In this document: positions 11,493-23,567 of the stretch, piece by piece
How positions within the stretch are numbered: position 1 is the first letter of the stretch
Layout of the letters: each line of letters begins with the position of its first letter
Assembly (NCBI GenBank): GCA_029582265.1
Contig: CM055816.1
Span: forward strand, 29,990,366-30,054,365
Reading direction: 5' to 3'
Source of the DNA: Zoroaster sp. YZ-2022
Taxonomy: Eukaryota; Echinodermata; Asteroidea; Forcipulatida; Zoroasteridae
Length of the DNA stretch: 64,000 nucleotides
Notes under the pieces: generated by a model
Databases searched by the model: none
What the model saw: the letters and a program-made list of their open reading frames with translations, nothing else
Told to the model about the DNA's origin: nothing
Program-made: the position numbers and the translations under genes

Positions 11493-11617
11493 TTCCCATG
11501 ATTCTTCCATGATTCTTCCATGATTCTTCCATGATTCTTCCATGATTCTTCCATGATTCTTCCATGATTCTTCCATGATTCTTCCATGATTCTACAATGA
11601 TTCTTCCATGATTCTAC
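11493..11617. repeat. 11-bp minisatellite
   Basis: About eleven tandem copies of ATGATTCTTCC, nearly perfect, with two variants near the right end (ATGATTCTACA/ATGATTCTAC). The minus-strand frame reads a repetitive ESWKNHGRIM peptide, which I regard as non-coding. Confidence 0.92.
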
Positions 11618-11754
11618 TCTAATTTTGGTCTTACTATACCCCTTATATAGACAACAAGTCCCACTGACTGTACACAAATGTCCTGTTCCATTCATAACTG
11701 TACTGATCACATTGACCAATCAAAATACATGTACAGGGATACATGTAGGTGATT

Positions 11755-11830
11755 GCACCACTGGTCAGTGACTGCCTTCCACAATACTGGTCAGTGACTG
11801 CCTTCCACAATACTGGTCAGTGACTAAGCT
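11755..11830. repeat. 27-bp tandem repeat, 2.5 copies
   Basis: CTGGTCAGTGACTGCCTTCC occurs twice with identical spacers, plus a third partial copy. Confidence 0.8.
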
Positions 11831-12719
11831 TGAGATGTTGACAATGGAACCATTACCAGCTAATGCACTCACACAGTTGGTGTCAATGGAATATAATTTA
11901 AAATGTATACTTGGTGAACCGTCACAGTACGTACATACGTGTACATATCATGTATGATAGCGCAATTAACAACCCAACGGGCAAGCAAACATGCCGACAT
12001 GCTTGTTTTGTTCATCAATGATAAAACATACATCAAAACTCATGGATTTCTTTCACATTAACTGTAGGATTTCTATCATGAAATGAACTGTGAAAACAAC
12101 ATTACATGTGTGAAATTTTAAACCTCGCTGTCTATAATTTTATTTGTTGGAGAATTCTAGTGCAGAATTTCGGCTGCTTCACACCAGACTGAGACCTCAA
12201 AACCTTAATGTTTAATATAATTACACAGATCTACATAACAAAAGAGAATTTGATTTAAAGGGACATGCTACATGTATGTACACCTGTACTATCGTCAAAA
12301 TCAAGGCAGACTTTCAACAGGGCATGGAATTGGTGTCATATTTTATGATAAACAGAGTGACTGAAACTATGCAGCAGCAACGATAATACATCATGACCTT
12401 ATCGTGTGGAGGGTATTATTTTCGGTCACTGAGGTAATCTACATTGTAAACAAGCATTCTGGTACATGTCAAATACATTATACAATGTACATGTGTCAAT
12501 TACCAGGTCAATTTCTTGGCGAATGGAATTACATTTATATGTCTTAAATTTATCAATTCCTACCTGCCATAAAAAATGCCCTCATAGTTATTTTGAGCAA
12601 AGAAAAATTGATATGAAAGAATGTTTCAATAGAAATAAAAAGATGTGTTCACTAAAGAGTACAAACACCCGTGTTGAAATAAAGCAACAATACAAAAAGA
12701 TCGTTCAATAGATAAAAGC

Positions 12720-13015
12720 ACCCGGCTCTACCAATATACGGCTCTGCATATATACACAGTGAGCCGCTCTGCATGTACAGTACCAGTACTGCCCTCAAGT
12801 GTTGACAAAGCGATAACCGTGACGTACCAAAGTACGGTATGCACCAAAGTACCGGTACTGCCCTCATCAAGCGTTGACAAAGTACGGTATGCACCAAAGT
12901 GGACATGACTCAAAAACACTGTATACATGTTCACTAAATTTGCAAACCACACATCACTGGGCTTATGTACATTTACAGTACAACTGCCCTCTAGTGTTGA
13001 AAAAGCAATAAGCAT
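12720..13015. repeat. local imperfect duplications around TACCAAAGTAC
   Basis: The words AGTACTGCCCTCA, GTGTTGACAAAG and TACCAAAGTACGGTATGCAC recur two or three times with varied spacing. The overlapping minus-strand frames share the same repeat and are not genes. A decayed partial fold-back MITE precedes this region at about 12,255-12,440. Confidence 0.5.
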
Positions 13016-13440
13016 GCTGTAAATAAGAATGGGTGGTACGATCGTACCAAAGTAGACATTGGACGCAACTTGAACAAATCTAATTCAATGCTGAACTGTC
13101 TTTTGACTTTTTAAATTTTCTTAACCAAAACTTATCTCTACATGTGTATTAAAAAATAAATAAATAAATAAAAATTGTTCCCCTAGATTTTGCAGTTTGA
13201 TTGAAAACCAAATTAATTAATAGGGAATATTTAATAATGTGGTTATCTTTGTATTTAGTGGCTATCTTCCTGAAAGTTTAGAAACTGTACAAGACATGAC
13301 ATCTTTCAAATAAAATTGGCTACTTTTCAATTTTGTAATAATTTTGTATTTTGTATTAATATTCTGACCTTTTTCCCCCAATTAAATAACCGCAACATCA
13401 AAGTCATCCATTTGATAAAGAAAGATAATATGGGCTGTTT

Positions 13441-13725
13441 AACCCTCCTACTATTGTTGAAATTTTGTGGCAAGTAGTTATAGTGGTCAATTAAACCAAC
13501 TGTGCACAAAGGGGCAGTTTTGACTGGTTTTGAATGCTATTTTGACAACCCTCAACAATACAAGATAAAAACGCGTAACGGTCAACTCATTCAGACAGGT
13601 CTGTACTAGCTACATTATACACATTAGGATTGACAATGTTGGAATTTTAAGTGCACTAGATACACATGTACCTTGGCAAGTATATCAACATTAATTTTGC
13701 CTGATTTTAACCCTTTCAGTCAAAC
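13441..13725. mobile_element. short inverted-repeat element (CCCTCCTAC type), partial
   Basis: It starts AACCCTCCTACTATTG and shows the same interior GTCAAAA / TTTTGAC pattern as the element at 1,340-1,647, including a TTTTGACTGGTTTTGA word. The right end is not clear. Confidence 0.5.
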
Positions 13726-13745
13726 ACGTAGTGTCCGGCATTCTC

Positions 13746-13850
13746 CTGAAGATGATCAGAGTATACTGATCGAAACGTCGAGTTGTAACCTCAGAACTAA
13801 TTACTACTCAATTGAGAATTTCACATGGTGTCACCGCAGTTAGTCTTACT
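13746..13850 (+). ncRNA. hammerhead-ribozyme-like motif in a dispersed repeat
   Basis: The sequence has CTGAAGA (matching the CUGANGA core) at 13,746-13,752. A perfect 6-bp stem follows, GATCAG (13,754-13,759) with CTGATC (13,766-13,771) closing an AGTATA loop. Next come GAAA (13,772-13,775) and CGTC. Spacing and order are those of hammerhead stem II with its two conserved core strands. The downstream 75 bp recur in both arms of the hairpin at 19,755-19,957. In animals such motifs are carried by Penelope-like elements and their derivatives. A complete stem I/III could not be confirmed by eye, so cleavage activity is unproven. Confidence 0.4.
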
Positions 13851-14235
13851 TAGGGTTTCAACATATTGGTCAATTCTAGATGTGAATATGGGCATGGATC
13901 ACCCTAAAAAAAATTAAAAGACAAAAAAAACAAAAAAACAAGTTGTACTTGGGAGTTTAGAGTAATATACCGGTATATAGGGGATTCATATCAATAATAA
14001 CACTGGTCTACAGCCAAAATGCTTCCAAAACAAATGAAGTCAAATTGGACTAATTATGGGTCACTGAGAATGGAAATGATGCTTAAAATTGTTGATTTGC
14101 TCTAGTTTTCAAGATCTACATGTACATGTGTACACGTATGGGAATAGCGTATGATAATTCATGATTAAAAAACTGCTATGTACACCATATACATACAGTA
14201 CATACAATGTAAAAACTTAAATATCTTGGAAACAG

Positions 14236-14448
14236 CAGAGATGCCAACATTCCAAATTGAAAAAGAGTAATTCGCCACGGTGCATCCGCCTCAGATACGA
14301 AAATACCCAAATTACCCCCTTTTCAAACCTCACACTCGAGGCTTTACATTTTTATAAATCGTAAAAACTGATACAAGGATTGTACAATCATAATTGGACT
14401 CAATAAATCGTAAAAATTACGCCCAAATCGTAAATGTTGGCATCTCTG
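14236..14448. mobile_element. MITE with perfect 16-bp terminal inverted repeats
   Basis: The element starts CAGAGATGCCAACATT and ends with its exact reverse complement. AAACAG flanks both sides as an apparent target duplication. The TIR start CAGAG resembles hAT-type ends, though a full 8-bp duplication is not evident. It has no ORF. Confidence 0.75.
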
Positions 14449-14944
14449 AAACAGTAGCCAATCAGCAATTTTAATTGTCATATTTGAATTCAGCACATCA
14501 AAATCCATAATAAATAGCACATTTTATCTCCGAAGCAGACAACTTTTAAAAAAATTGTTGACCAGTGTACATTTTCTGATTTTTTTATTGTTACAGAAAA
14601 AAATATAATTTCTTCAGAATCCTCTCATCTAACACAATAAAAATTTAAAGAGTTATTTGTAATCTCAAATTATCTAATAACAGTATAAACAATTTCAGAT
14701 CGTAAAATCAAATCTGATCTAAACATTTGTTTATGTTCATCATAGTATTAGCCAGAGGGGTGTCTGGGTGTCTTTTGGACACCCTATTTCATCTGCCATT
14801 TACATGTAAAAAGTATTGAAAGTGAACAATTTGGTCACCCTGTTTTGAAATTTCCAGCAAATTTGGACACTCTATTTCTAAATCCTGTCTAATACCTTGA
14901 TGTTCATACAACATTTGTTTTTGAGAAGCAACAGCTATCGTTAC

Positions 14945-15123
14945 CTTCAATCAGCCCAGGATACCAGTAGGTGTAGCCTCCACATCGCTTGGTCTCAGCA
15001 GCCTGGTGCCTGATAATGCTTGACAAGAGACTACATCTCTATGTCCACACTTTCGTAACCGTATACATATTGTACGTTCCTGAGAAAAAACGTTTAACAT
15101 GAACAGGGCAACCACCAAAAAAC
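14945..15123 (-). pseudogene. degenerate copy of the Ig gene signal-peptide exon
   Basis: The same splice context as the exon at 8,044-8,214 is present (CTGAAAATACACAAAATATCAC flank on the plus strand, GAAG|GTAACG donor). The recognisable segments are GHRDVVSC, the leucine-rich leader and LRPSDVEA. Its length is 179 bp against 171 bp, and the frame is shifted: the tryptophan-containing end reads in another phase. It is upstream of the A gene in transcription order, so it may be a remnant of an exon or gene duplication. Confidence 0.7.
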
Positions 15124-15320
15124 CTGAAAATACACAAAATATCACAATAAGAAGGGGGCTGGCCGGGATTACAAATGCAATCATTTAAAGCCTGCCCCAC
15201 AATATTTTCCCCACTTTTTCTACAAAATTCTGCCATATTTTTGGATCTATTCTCTGTCCAGGACACTTTGTTATTTAAAAACCAATGAAAAATTCCACAA
15301 AATGATTTTGAAAAGCATGA

Positions 15321-15542
15321 TTAAAGGGACAACGATCAACAGGGCATGGAATTGAAGTGCTAGTTTTTGATTAACTCGGTAACTGAAAAAAAAACCCAAA
15401 CACTTTAGATAAAGTCATAAATTACCTTTACTGCTGCGTAAATGAGCCAGTAAATTTCAGTCACTCATGTTCTTCTTAAACTAGGACACCAATTCCATGC
15501 CCTGCTGAAACTCTACTCTGATCGTGACAATCTGTCCCTTTC
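15321..15542. mobile_element. fold-back MITE, AAAGGGRCAG family
   Basis: The left end is TTAAAGGGACAACGATCAAC and the right end is inverted (GATCGTGACAATCTGTCCC). GGCATGGAATT / AATTCCATGCC pairs inside. Confidence 0.7.
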
Positions 15543-15659
15543 ACATTCATGTGTACAATGTAAATCCCAAAATGAATTTATGGTGGAATTCATCAAAAAT
15601 TAATTGGAGAAACATCTCATTTAACAGTATTTTGTTTTCCTTTCTAAAAGGAAATTGAC

Positions 15660-18050
15660 AATTAACCCTAACCCCCTAACTATTTTGGCTAAGAACCTTC
15701 CTGAATCTGCCAAAATCCAACACCATGCACAAACACTACCACCCTGTTGGACTTAGATGGAATTAGCACACCCGGCCCCATGCATCGCTGTCACTGTCTG
15801 GGCTATACAGTACCAAGTCCATCAAAATACAACAAACCCAGCTGTTGGAGTTTGAATGGTTTGGGGTGGTTAGGGTAAAGATGTAGATGTTTTTTGTTCT
15901 GTAACAAGCAATTTCGGACAACTTTTGTTTTAATTGGTGAATATAACTAGTGAATAATTTCTTTTTTGATTTTACATGTAGGTTCCAAATAAATACTTTG
16001 AAATGAAAAATTTCACACAACTAATTGTCAGAAGCTTCGTTTCACAGCAATTATGAGCCACAAGAAATTTATTTAAAGTTGGGATCCTTCATTAACTGAT
16101 TTAGGGACAGTTCTGTAAAAACATGCTTTTCACAATTTTTTGTGATATATATATATATATATATATATGCATCATTATAAAGTTTTGATTTTTCTTTCTA
16201 CAAGTATAAAAGTGGCAATGATTGGAAGACAAAGAAAATAACCGGTAAAAGAAATAAAAATAAAAATTACTGACCATCAAAATAACAAGAAACATCTAGC
16301 GATACATCTTTAAACAGAACTATAATGAGGATCTTTGCCATTATTTTCTCAGCAATAAACTTTTTATTCCGTTTCAAAAATGAATTTATTCACTTATTCT
16401 CTGTCTATCTTTGTAAAATTATGAATTATTTTAAAGTAATTTTGAAACATGTATCTCCATGAGTACTAGGGAAAAGAGCAGTTTTTGTAAAGTCAGTATA
16501 CCATATTTTATAAATTTATAACATGGGGCGTGATTCCTGGTTATTATGCAGTATACTTTGGTCCAATGATGTCTGACTAGCACTCCCTTCCCCTACCGCG
16601 TTCCTTCCCCTCTGAACAAAGATATTGACAAAATAGGAATACCGCCAACAGGTGTATTATGTAGATGGCCCACTATTTAATTAACAAAAACACAACATAA
16701 TAAGCTGCAACTTTCACAGGTTGGTTTCTGTACATCTCTTGATTCTTATAAAGTATGTATGCTAAGCTTGGGGGCAGTTACCACCCTCCCACTTGTTGGC
16801 AAAATAGTGTCCATTGGTAAATTCACAAACTTTTGGGTATTTCTAATTGACAGGGCCGCAGCGAGCAGGGGAGGGGGGGTGGAGGCTGTGACACCCCCAA
16901 TAATTTTTCTCAGTCGGCATTTAGAGCCTCAGTCGGTAAATGAAGCATCAAAGGTACTAGAACAAGGGTTGGTCCCTAGAGCTCGGCAAACCGACTGCAA
17001 ATCTATCGTGTTTCTAAGCACTGAAGATTAGCCGAGTTGTTTGTAATCAGCTGTTTTTACTTTAGTAACTTTACTTGACTTTAGCCAAGCGACTTTAGAG
17101 ATTGTCTATTTTTGGGGGAAAAGTTAATTTGTCTAGTCATATTAGTGTTGCGTTGGTAAATTTACCCACACTCGGAAATTTACCCACTTGGAAAATACTG
17201 GCTACGTCAGTCAGCAAATTGGCTTCCACACCCCCAAAGAAAATGCCTTTGCTACGCCCCTGCTGATTGACTATAGTTTGTCGGTTCATTTGAGTTTTGT
17301 GTCGGTAAATTAACCCACAAAAAATGTTTTCCCCACTCTGAAAATCCTTGCTACACCACTGCTATACAATATAATTGGTACCTAGCCGAACCCTACATGG
17401 AACTCACAAGCAATTTTGGCTAAGAACATTCCTCAATCCACCAAAATCCAACACAATGATCATGAAGTAACACACTTTCTAATAACAACAACTTTCTAAT
17501 AACAACAACTTTCTAATAACAATATCATTTCGTTACCTTACCGGGCATACAATGTCTTTCAGATTGAGTGTGTGTGTCGTAACGCCAGCCCCTTGTTTTT
17601 GTGACGTCGCTTGATCCATTTCCTGTTGAATATTCAATTGGAGTTTTGAAAGTTATCAAGAATTAAGTAAGTCCTACTGCCTCTTCCCTTCAGTCTACTC
17701 CTTTGAACATGATGATTATAGCAATCATGTCAATATATTTTACTTTCACTGTGTTTACGATACACTACACTGCACACTACACTGCACCTAAATAACTGTG
17801 GCTTCGGGTAACAAAGACTTAGTTTGCTCAAGTTGGTCTATGCACCCAAACAAAGAAATCAAAAACTACATGCTCCCATGCTAACAGGTGCTCTTAATGC
17901 TATTGGAATACTGGTCTGTTTTGATAATCAACTTCACCCACAAAGGAAAAGATCAAAGTTTACAAAACTATGGCGTATTTCTGGTTGCATAACTTATCTT
18001 GGTTATGCTTGTTATAAAAATCACTGTGAAATTGTATGATTTACTGGAAA
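15660..18050. other. no gene recognised; short repeats only
   Basis: A 45-bp segment (TTTTGGCTAAGAAC ... CCAAAATCCAACAC) occurs at both 15,685 and 17,413. (AT)n lies at 16,145-16,168, and three copies of AACTTTCTAATAACAAC lie at 17,479-17,522. Open frames near 15,763, 16,101, 16,759 and 17,824 have no recognisable similarity. Confidence 0.5.
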
Positions 18051-18057
18051 GTTAGTG

Positions 18058-18430
18058 GAGTGCCACGATCGAGTGGTTTAATGCAATGGATTTGTGTTCT
18101 GATGGCCGAGTCGTCAGAATGTGGGTTCGAATCCCGACCGTGACCATGGTGCTTGTGTCCTTGAGCAAGACACTTTACCATAATTGCTTCTCTCCACCCA
18201 GGGGTAAATGGGTACCTGTGAGGGCAGAGTTGGTTGTGTTTGATTAGCCCTATATGCGCTGAAATGGCAGCAATTGAGCTGTATACTCCCCAGGGAGTTG
18301 AGATGGTTTCAGGAATGATTTATGAGCCTGATGAGCAGGGGTAATAATATAATGCGCCTTGAGCACCAGTTTGGTGGATACGTGTGCCATATACATGTAA
18401 GTTTACATTATTATTATTTTTATTATTATT
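18058..18430 (+). mobile_element. tRNA-derived SINE, family 2, with (ATT)n tail
   Basis: A full-length-looking SINE. It has a tRNA-like head with GGTTCGAATCCCGACCG (B box), a body with CTTGAGCAAGACACTTTACC, ATGCGCTGAAATGGCAGCAA and AATGCGCCTTGAGCACC, and an ATT-repeat tail. The second copy is in reverse orientation at 42,224-42,580. Confidence 0.85.
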
Positions 18431-18989
18431 ATTGTGAAAGTAGAAAAAGTTGTTTAAAACTACAAATTTAACTAGATACAAATATTAAGGGATGTACGTA
18501 CATGCCTCAAATTATTTCATGAACATCTGTAATTTTATTGTTCTATGCTGTCAACAAGCTGTTGTCCGTGGAAACCAAATACATGTAATATGCTTCGCAT
18601 ATATGGATCCTCAAAATGGACGTTTCTTATAGAAAAAACATGATGTTCACTTGGTCAGTAGTGGACAATTATTGAGAAAATGGAACATAAAATAAATATG
18701 GTTACAAAAAGAAATCTATTATTTGATAACAGCATTTTTACACATTTCCAAGTTTCAAAGTACAATTTTGCAAAAATTATAACCACCTTCCATTTATAAC
18801 CACCTTCCATTCTTTCAAGAATATTAATTATTTTTTAGAGCTTCTCCAAATGATAACATTTTATTTGAAAAATGTAAAAAAAATAAAAAAATTCAAGATT
18901 AAAAACAATTTTACAACCATCTGGAATAAGATGAAACATGATTTAACCATTTTCTGTGCCCCCATGAACTTTAACAGTCTGGGGTGAGT

Positions 18990-19275
18990 CATTATACCAA
19001 CCACTAATTTTTTGATGACCACAATTCAGAAAATAGAAGGATCCTATAGTTGCCACTGCGCATGGATATAATGACCGTGTTGGTCACTAAAGTGGGAATT
19101 GACAAGATCAGAGCAAAAATGCCAGATTTTTCATGAAATAAATATCCTGGAATAATTTGAAGTAGGCCTAGGTTAATTATTAATATTATGTCCATCATCA
19201 TCCACATGTTCTCCACCTTACTGGATAGATAGGCTATTGAATGAAAAAAAGTGGCAGTCGGATACGACATTCTAC
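18990..19275. repeat. dispersed repeat shared with 38,604-39,540
   Basis: The sequence from TTCAGAAAATAGAAGGATCC to GGATACGACATTCTACCC is the reverse complement of the two flanks of the Harbinger-type element E' in copy B (38,604-38,828 and 39,469-39,520). Class unknown; no ORF conserved between copies. Confidence 0.75.
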
Positions 19276-19754
19276 CCCTGTGACTATCCTTGGCCCTGGC
19301 CCTACATGTACAAAAATGGAGCGATTTTTCATTTTTTCAACTTTTGATCTGCTAATTATTACAACCATCTGTTTTCTTCCTCCATGTTACAATCTAGCCT
19401 ATAGGCCTACTACTAGTACTAATGTATTAAAAATAATGTAGTTTTCGTTTTTGGTAACGTTAGGCCTACCCCAAAATGCCTATGCGTACTGTACTGGCGT
19501 AGAATCCGACAGTAAATTGACATCGGCGATTGTAATTTCCACACGGTACCCCGACCCTTCTTCAGACGAAATGGAACAATTTATAGACGTGGAGGAATCG
19601 GGTCAAGAAACCAGACTAGCTTGCTTTGCACCCGATCACAGACTACCGATTGCAAACGAAATGTAGACGAACTAATTTTTTTCCCTTTTTTTTTAAATAC
19701 TCAATTTACCCGGGGGGCACGTGCCCCCGCGGACCCCCTGGATCCGCGCCTGAG

Positions 19755-19957
19755 TAAGACTAATTCAGTAATTGCGGTGACACCATGTGAAATTCTCAAT
19801 TGAGTAGTAATTAGTTCTAAAAAGAACTGGAGGTTACAACTCGACGTTTCGATCAGTATGCTCTGAAACATTGAGTTGTAGCCTCCAGTTCTTTTCAGAC
19901 TGAACTAATTACTACTCAATTGAGAATTTCACATGGTGTCACCGCAATTAGTCTTAC
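19755..19957. repeat. ~200-bp near-perfect hairpin (inverted repeat)
   Basis: Two arms of about 90-100 bp, both containing GGTGACACCATGTGAAATTC and TCAATTGAGTAGTAATTAG, face each other around a ~25-bp centre. Each arm is a copy of the repeat that follows the hammerhead-like motif at 13,746. Head-to-head copies of this kind are typical of Penelope-like elements, but no reverse transcriptase is present here. Confidence 0.85.
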
Positions 19958-20389
19958 ATAATGTTATGGAATAATAATAATGCGGCGATAAGATCATTAT
20001 TAACGTGGTTGATGCGTAAATCATAAATGCCCAATACAATTTAGACAATCTGATTGGACAAAACACGAACCACGTCGGCCACGACGTTGTATTAACGGAT
20101 GGTAAAGACAACGGTAATCACAATTGGAGCAGCGGGTATGTGCCAGCTGTTTTATGCAACCCGGGACGTGGATTTGAACCAATCAGAGTGACGAAGATTG
20201 TTTGGCATCATTGCCCGACTCATAATGCATGTACAGTGTACTTTGAAAGTGTTGCGTGTCCCCAAAACGTGATTTTGCCCATTTCTATTTGGCTTTATTG
20301 AACACTTGAAAAATCGTTCAACAAACAAAAATTTCAACAAATTTGTAACATTTTGAAAACGAAATTGATACGGGAAGTTTGACGCTTGG

Positions 20390-20505
20390 TCTTCACCGCT
20401 GGTTAATGACCTGTTTTGTGCAGTGGTCATGGGTGGTGAAGGACCTCGTCTTTATCACCTGTGATCACGCCCAAAACCGGTCATTAACCTGCGGTAAAGA
20501 CCACA
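20390..20505. repeat. short inverted repeat
   Basis: TGGTCTTCACCGCTGGTTAA on the left pairs with TTAACCTGCGGTAAAGACCA on the right, about 110 bp apart. This is probably a small decayed MITE or hairpin. Confidence 0.6.
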
Positions 20506-20639
20506 CGAAAAACTGTTATTTCCTTAATAATGACCAAGTGGCCACACTTTGATAATAACACACAACAGCCACAGTAATATGATCTTATCGCACACTGTTA
20601 TCTAGGCCTGCGCACGCTCATGATCATGGGGGTATTACA

Positions 20640-20723
20640 GTCACCGAGTTCATCTAAAATTAGGACAACGATTCAATGCACTGTCGAAAGTCTGCTCTGA
20701 TCGTGACGATATTGCCCCTTTAA
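20640..20723. mobile_element. half of a fold-back MITE (AAAGGGRCAG family)
   Basis: Only the right arm is preserved, ending CGTGACGATATTGCCCCTTT. Confidence 0.6.
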
Positions 20724-21228
20724 ATTGGCAGTGAATAGAATAAAATCAAAACATGTGAATAAGCTGAATGTGAAGCATGCAGCATTTTACCAAAAATCTA
20801 CATATTTTTAAAATATACTTTCTTTCATAGAATATGCACAAAACCATAAAAAGTTCCTACAAATGTACAGTGCATTGACTACGAAATCCTGAGAAACGTT
20901 ATGCTTATTTCCCAACAATTAGGAGGTGGTTGCTAAAACAGAAAAACACATAATTGTCTTTATTTTAATAACTGTGTGTCAAAGTTTATTTAATTACATT
21001 CAAAACAATGGAATACAGAAAATACAATTCTCAGAGAAATTATAATTTAGCTGCTTTACAGTTCAAACTTTTAAATAAAAAATTACTTACAGAATATTTA
21101 AGATAATCCTTCTGGAAATTAGCGACTACTTTACTAAGAAGTGATTGTACATACTGACACTCCTTATTCACATCGGCGTGAACTATTGGAGGAACAGGAT
21201 GACCCCAAAACATGCATAGTAAATAACA

Positions 21229-21875
21229 ATTAAAAGGACAGTATCGTCACGATCAGAGCAGACAATCAACAGGGCATGGAATTGGTGTCCTAGTTTTAGA
21301 TAAACTCAGTGACTGAAAATAATACTCCACAAGCACACGCTGGCCTAGATAACATGGTGTGGTAAGATCATATTACTGTGGCTGATACATAAATAACCCT
21401 CCTACTTCTGGTGCCTTTTTCAGACAAGTTGATGCACCATTTGAAACCATTCGTTTTGTGAAACACACAAAGGTGTAGTGTATCCACCATTCAAAAACCA
21501 TTTGAATGATTTATAAGCCACTGTGTAGTACATTCACCATTTGAAACCATTCGGCTATGGAAACACACCAAGGTGTAGTGTATCCACCATTCAAAAACCA
21601 TTTGAATGGTATTAAAGCTTGCTACCAACACTTTTCAAATGGTATCACCATGTGTGTACAAAACCAATGTGCATTTTTGAAAGTGGAAATTTTGAATGGT
21701 TTCACATGGACTATCAGTAGGGGGGTTTATGAGCCAGTGACTGCATAAAAAAGATATTTAGGACAGCGCACACTTGTGAGGTATTATTTTGAGTCGCCAA
21801 GTTCATCTAAAACTAGGACATTGATTCCATGCCCTGTCGAAAGTCTGCTCTGATCATGACGATACTGTGCCTTTA
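21229..21875. mobile_element. fold-back MITE interrupted by a second element
   Basis: The left arm (AAAGGACAGTATCGTCACG) spans about 21,231-21,393 and the right arm about 21,740-21,875 (ATGACGATACTGTGCCTTTAA). Between them lies a CCCTCCTAC-type insert (from 21,398). It holds two tandem copies of a ~110-bp block with ACCATTTGAAACCATTCG and AAGGTGTAGTGTATCCACC. The insertion split the MITE. Confidence 0.65.
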
Positions 21876-21899
21876 AGTTTGGTTAAGCTGTTTTAAGCA

Positions 21900-23560
21900 C
21901 CGCCTACGAGTATGAATACTTTTTTGTTTCAAAATGGATGGATTCGGAAGAAACTTGGTGGATGGATTGCATGAGTATGTCACTCAAGGACAAATGAATT
22001 ACAGTTTGGTTAATATTCAAAAGGTCAAAGGTCACTGTGGTGACAAATAAAAATTATTGTCTGCCATGCTAACAAGATAATTCAAAAAGTAAGAGACGGA
22101 TTTGGATATATAAACTTTGTGGCTGGGCTGGGGTGTGTCTCAAGGACTTATTGATCAGAGTTTAGTGAAGATCCAACAGGGCAAAGGTCACCATGGTGAC
22201 AAAATAACAAATTTGTATACAAGGACTTCATGAAGTCCTTGTGGTTCTCTCTGAATTACACTCGCACTTAGAAATAGTTGAGAAACGAGTTACCAATATT
22301 GGTTCTCCCCTGAACCATAATCTCACTTACAGCTGTAGCGAGATACAAGTCAGAACCTGTTACCATACTTGGCAACAGTTGAGATAATTACATTGTATTA
22401 TTACCGCAAACCAAAATGATATTAATGTTCCACGGTGCAAAGCCTTACTTATTTATTGTATCTAATCATTTCATTTTACAATATCATGAGATTCTTACTA
22501 TTGTGCTTACAAATTACATATTAAATAGTAGGAAATGTTTAAAAATCCGTAACCAGACGAAAAAAAAATTGTGCAGGTCTGATCTTTGTAAATTTGGTAA
22601 TTTATTTGGACTCTCGAAATAGATCTGCATATACAAAATTTCTTTCGACAAAGGTTGTATTGATGAGGTTAAATTTTTTTACATGAATCGGCTCAAACCC
22701 ATGTTTTAAGGATACCAGAAATTAATTGAATTTGCAAGCGGAATTCAGCAAAAGCTTGTCGATTCGAATATGATTATTTTCACGAACACCAATAATATAA
22801 AGGATATAAAAGAAATGGTCTCAACTCAAGAAACTAAAAGAACGAAAGTATAACTGCTCCCTACAAACGACCTCTCCCTGTGACGGCAAGTGCAGGAATG
22901 GCTCATGCAATCTTAGCAAGAAATCACGCCCTCACGCTAGACTGGCCACAAGTATTTCGCCCAGTTGTTTTCAATTGTTGGCATCTTGTTGGCCAACAAA
23001 ACCCAATAAGTTATGCTACCAAAACGAATATTCTTCCTTGTAGGCATCATTAACTAAGTATTTTACAAAGAATAAATTAACAAATTATCGTCACGTAAGT
23101 AAATGACCAAGTTTCGAGGTCAGTTGGTTACAAAACTTTCAATGAGAAAAGGTTCTTCTAAGATTCATAGAAGAATTTCAAGAAGTTAAGTACCACCACA
23201 AATATTTTTTTTGCATAATATAAATGTAACACACACAGAGAACAACTTGTGCAACTTGTTTTGTACATCAGTGTGTACATCTCCGTCTAGCTGCTGATCA
23301 TCATTCACATTTCCACATCTATATAGTTCCATTATCAAACTGAACACAAGAAAGGGGGAAAACAACATGGCTAACTGTTATTCAGTGTGGATGTAACAGC
23401 GAGGGGTTGAAATTAACTGAATTTTATGGTAGCCCACAGGACTAGTTATGTCAAAATTTTACTAGTCCTTCACATGTTTAGTAGTTCTGAAAAAGGTGAA
23501 AACGTCGAGTCCGTATTTTGTACAGACAAGTATAGTTTAATTTTTTACTTAATTTTTTTC
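21900..23560. other. no gene recognised
   Basis: Bases 21,940-22,240 contain diverged reiterations of AAGGTCAAAGGTCAC and GTCTCAAGGAC words of a dispersed repeat. The rest has nothing recognisable. Confidence 0.45.
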
Positions 23561-23567
23561 ACTAGCC

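Noticed and set aside
18058..18200. Second possible tRNA gene
   Set aside because: Same reasoning: B box within a SINE with an (ATT)n tail.
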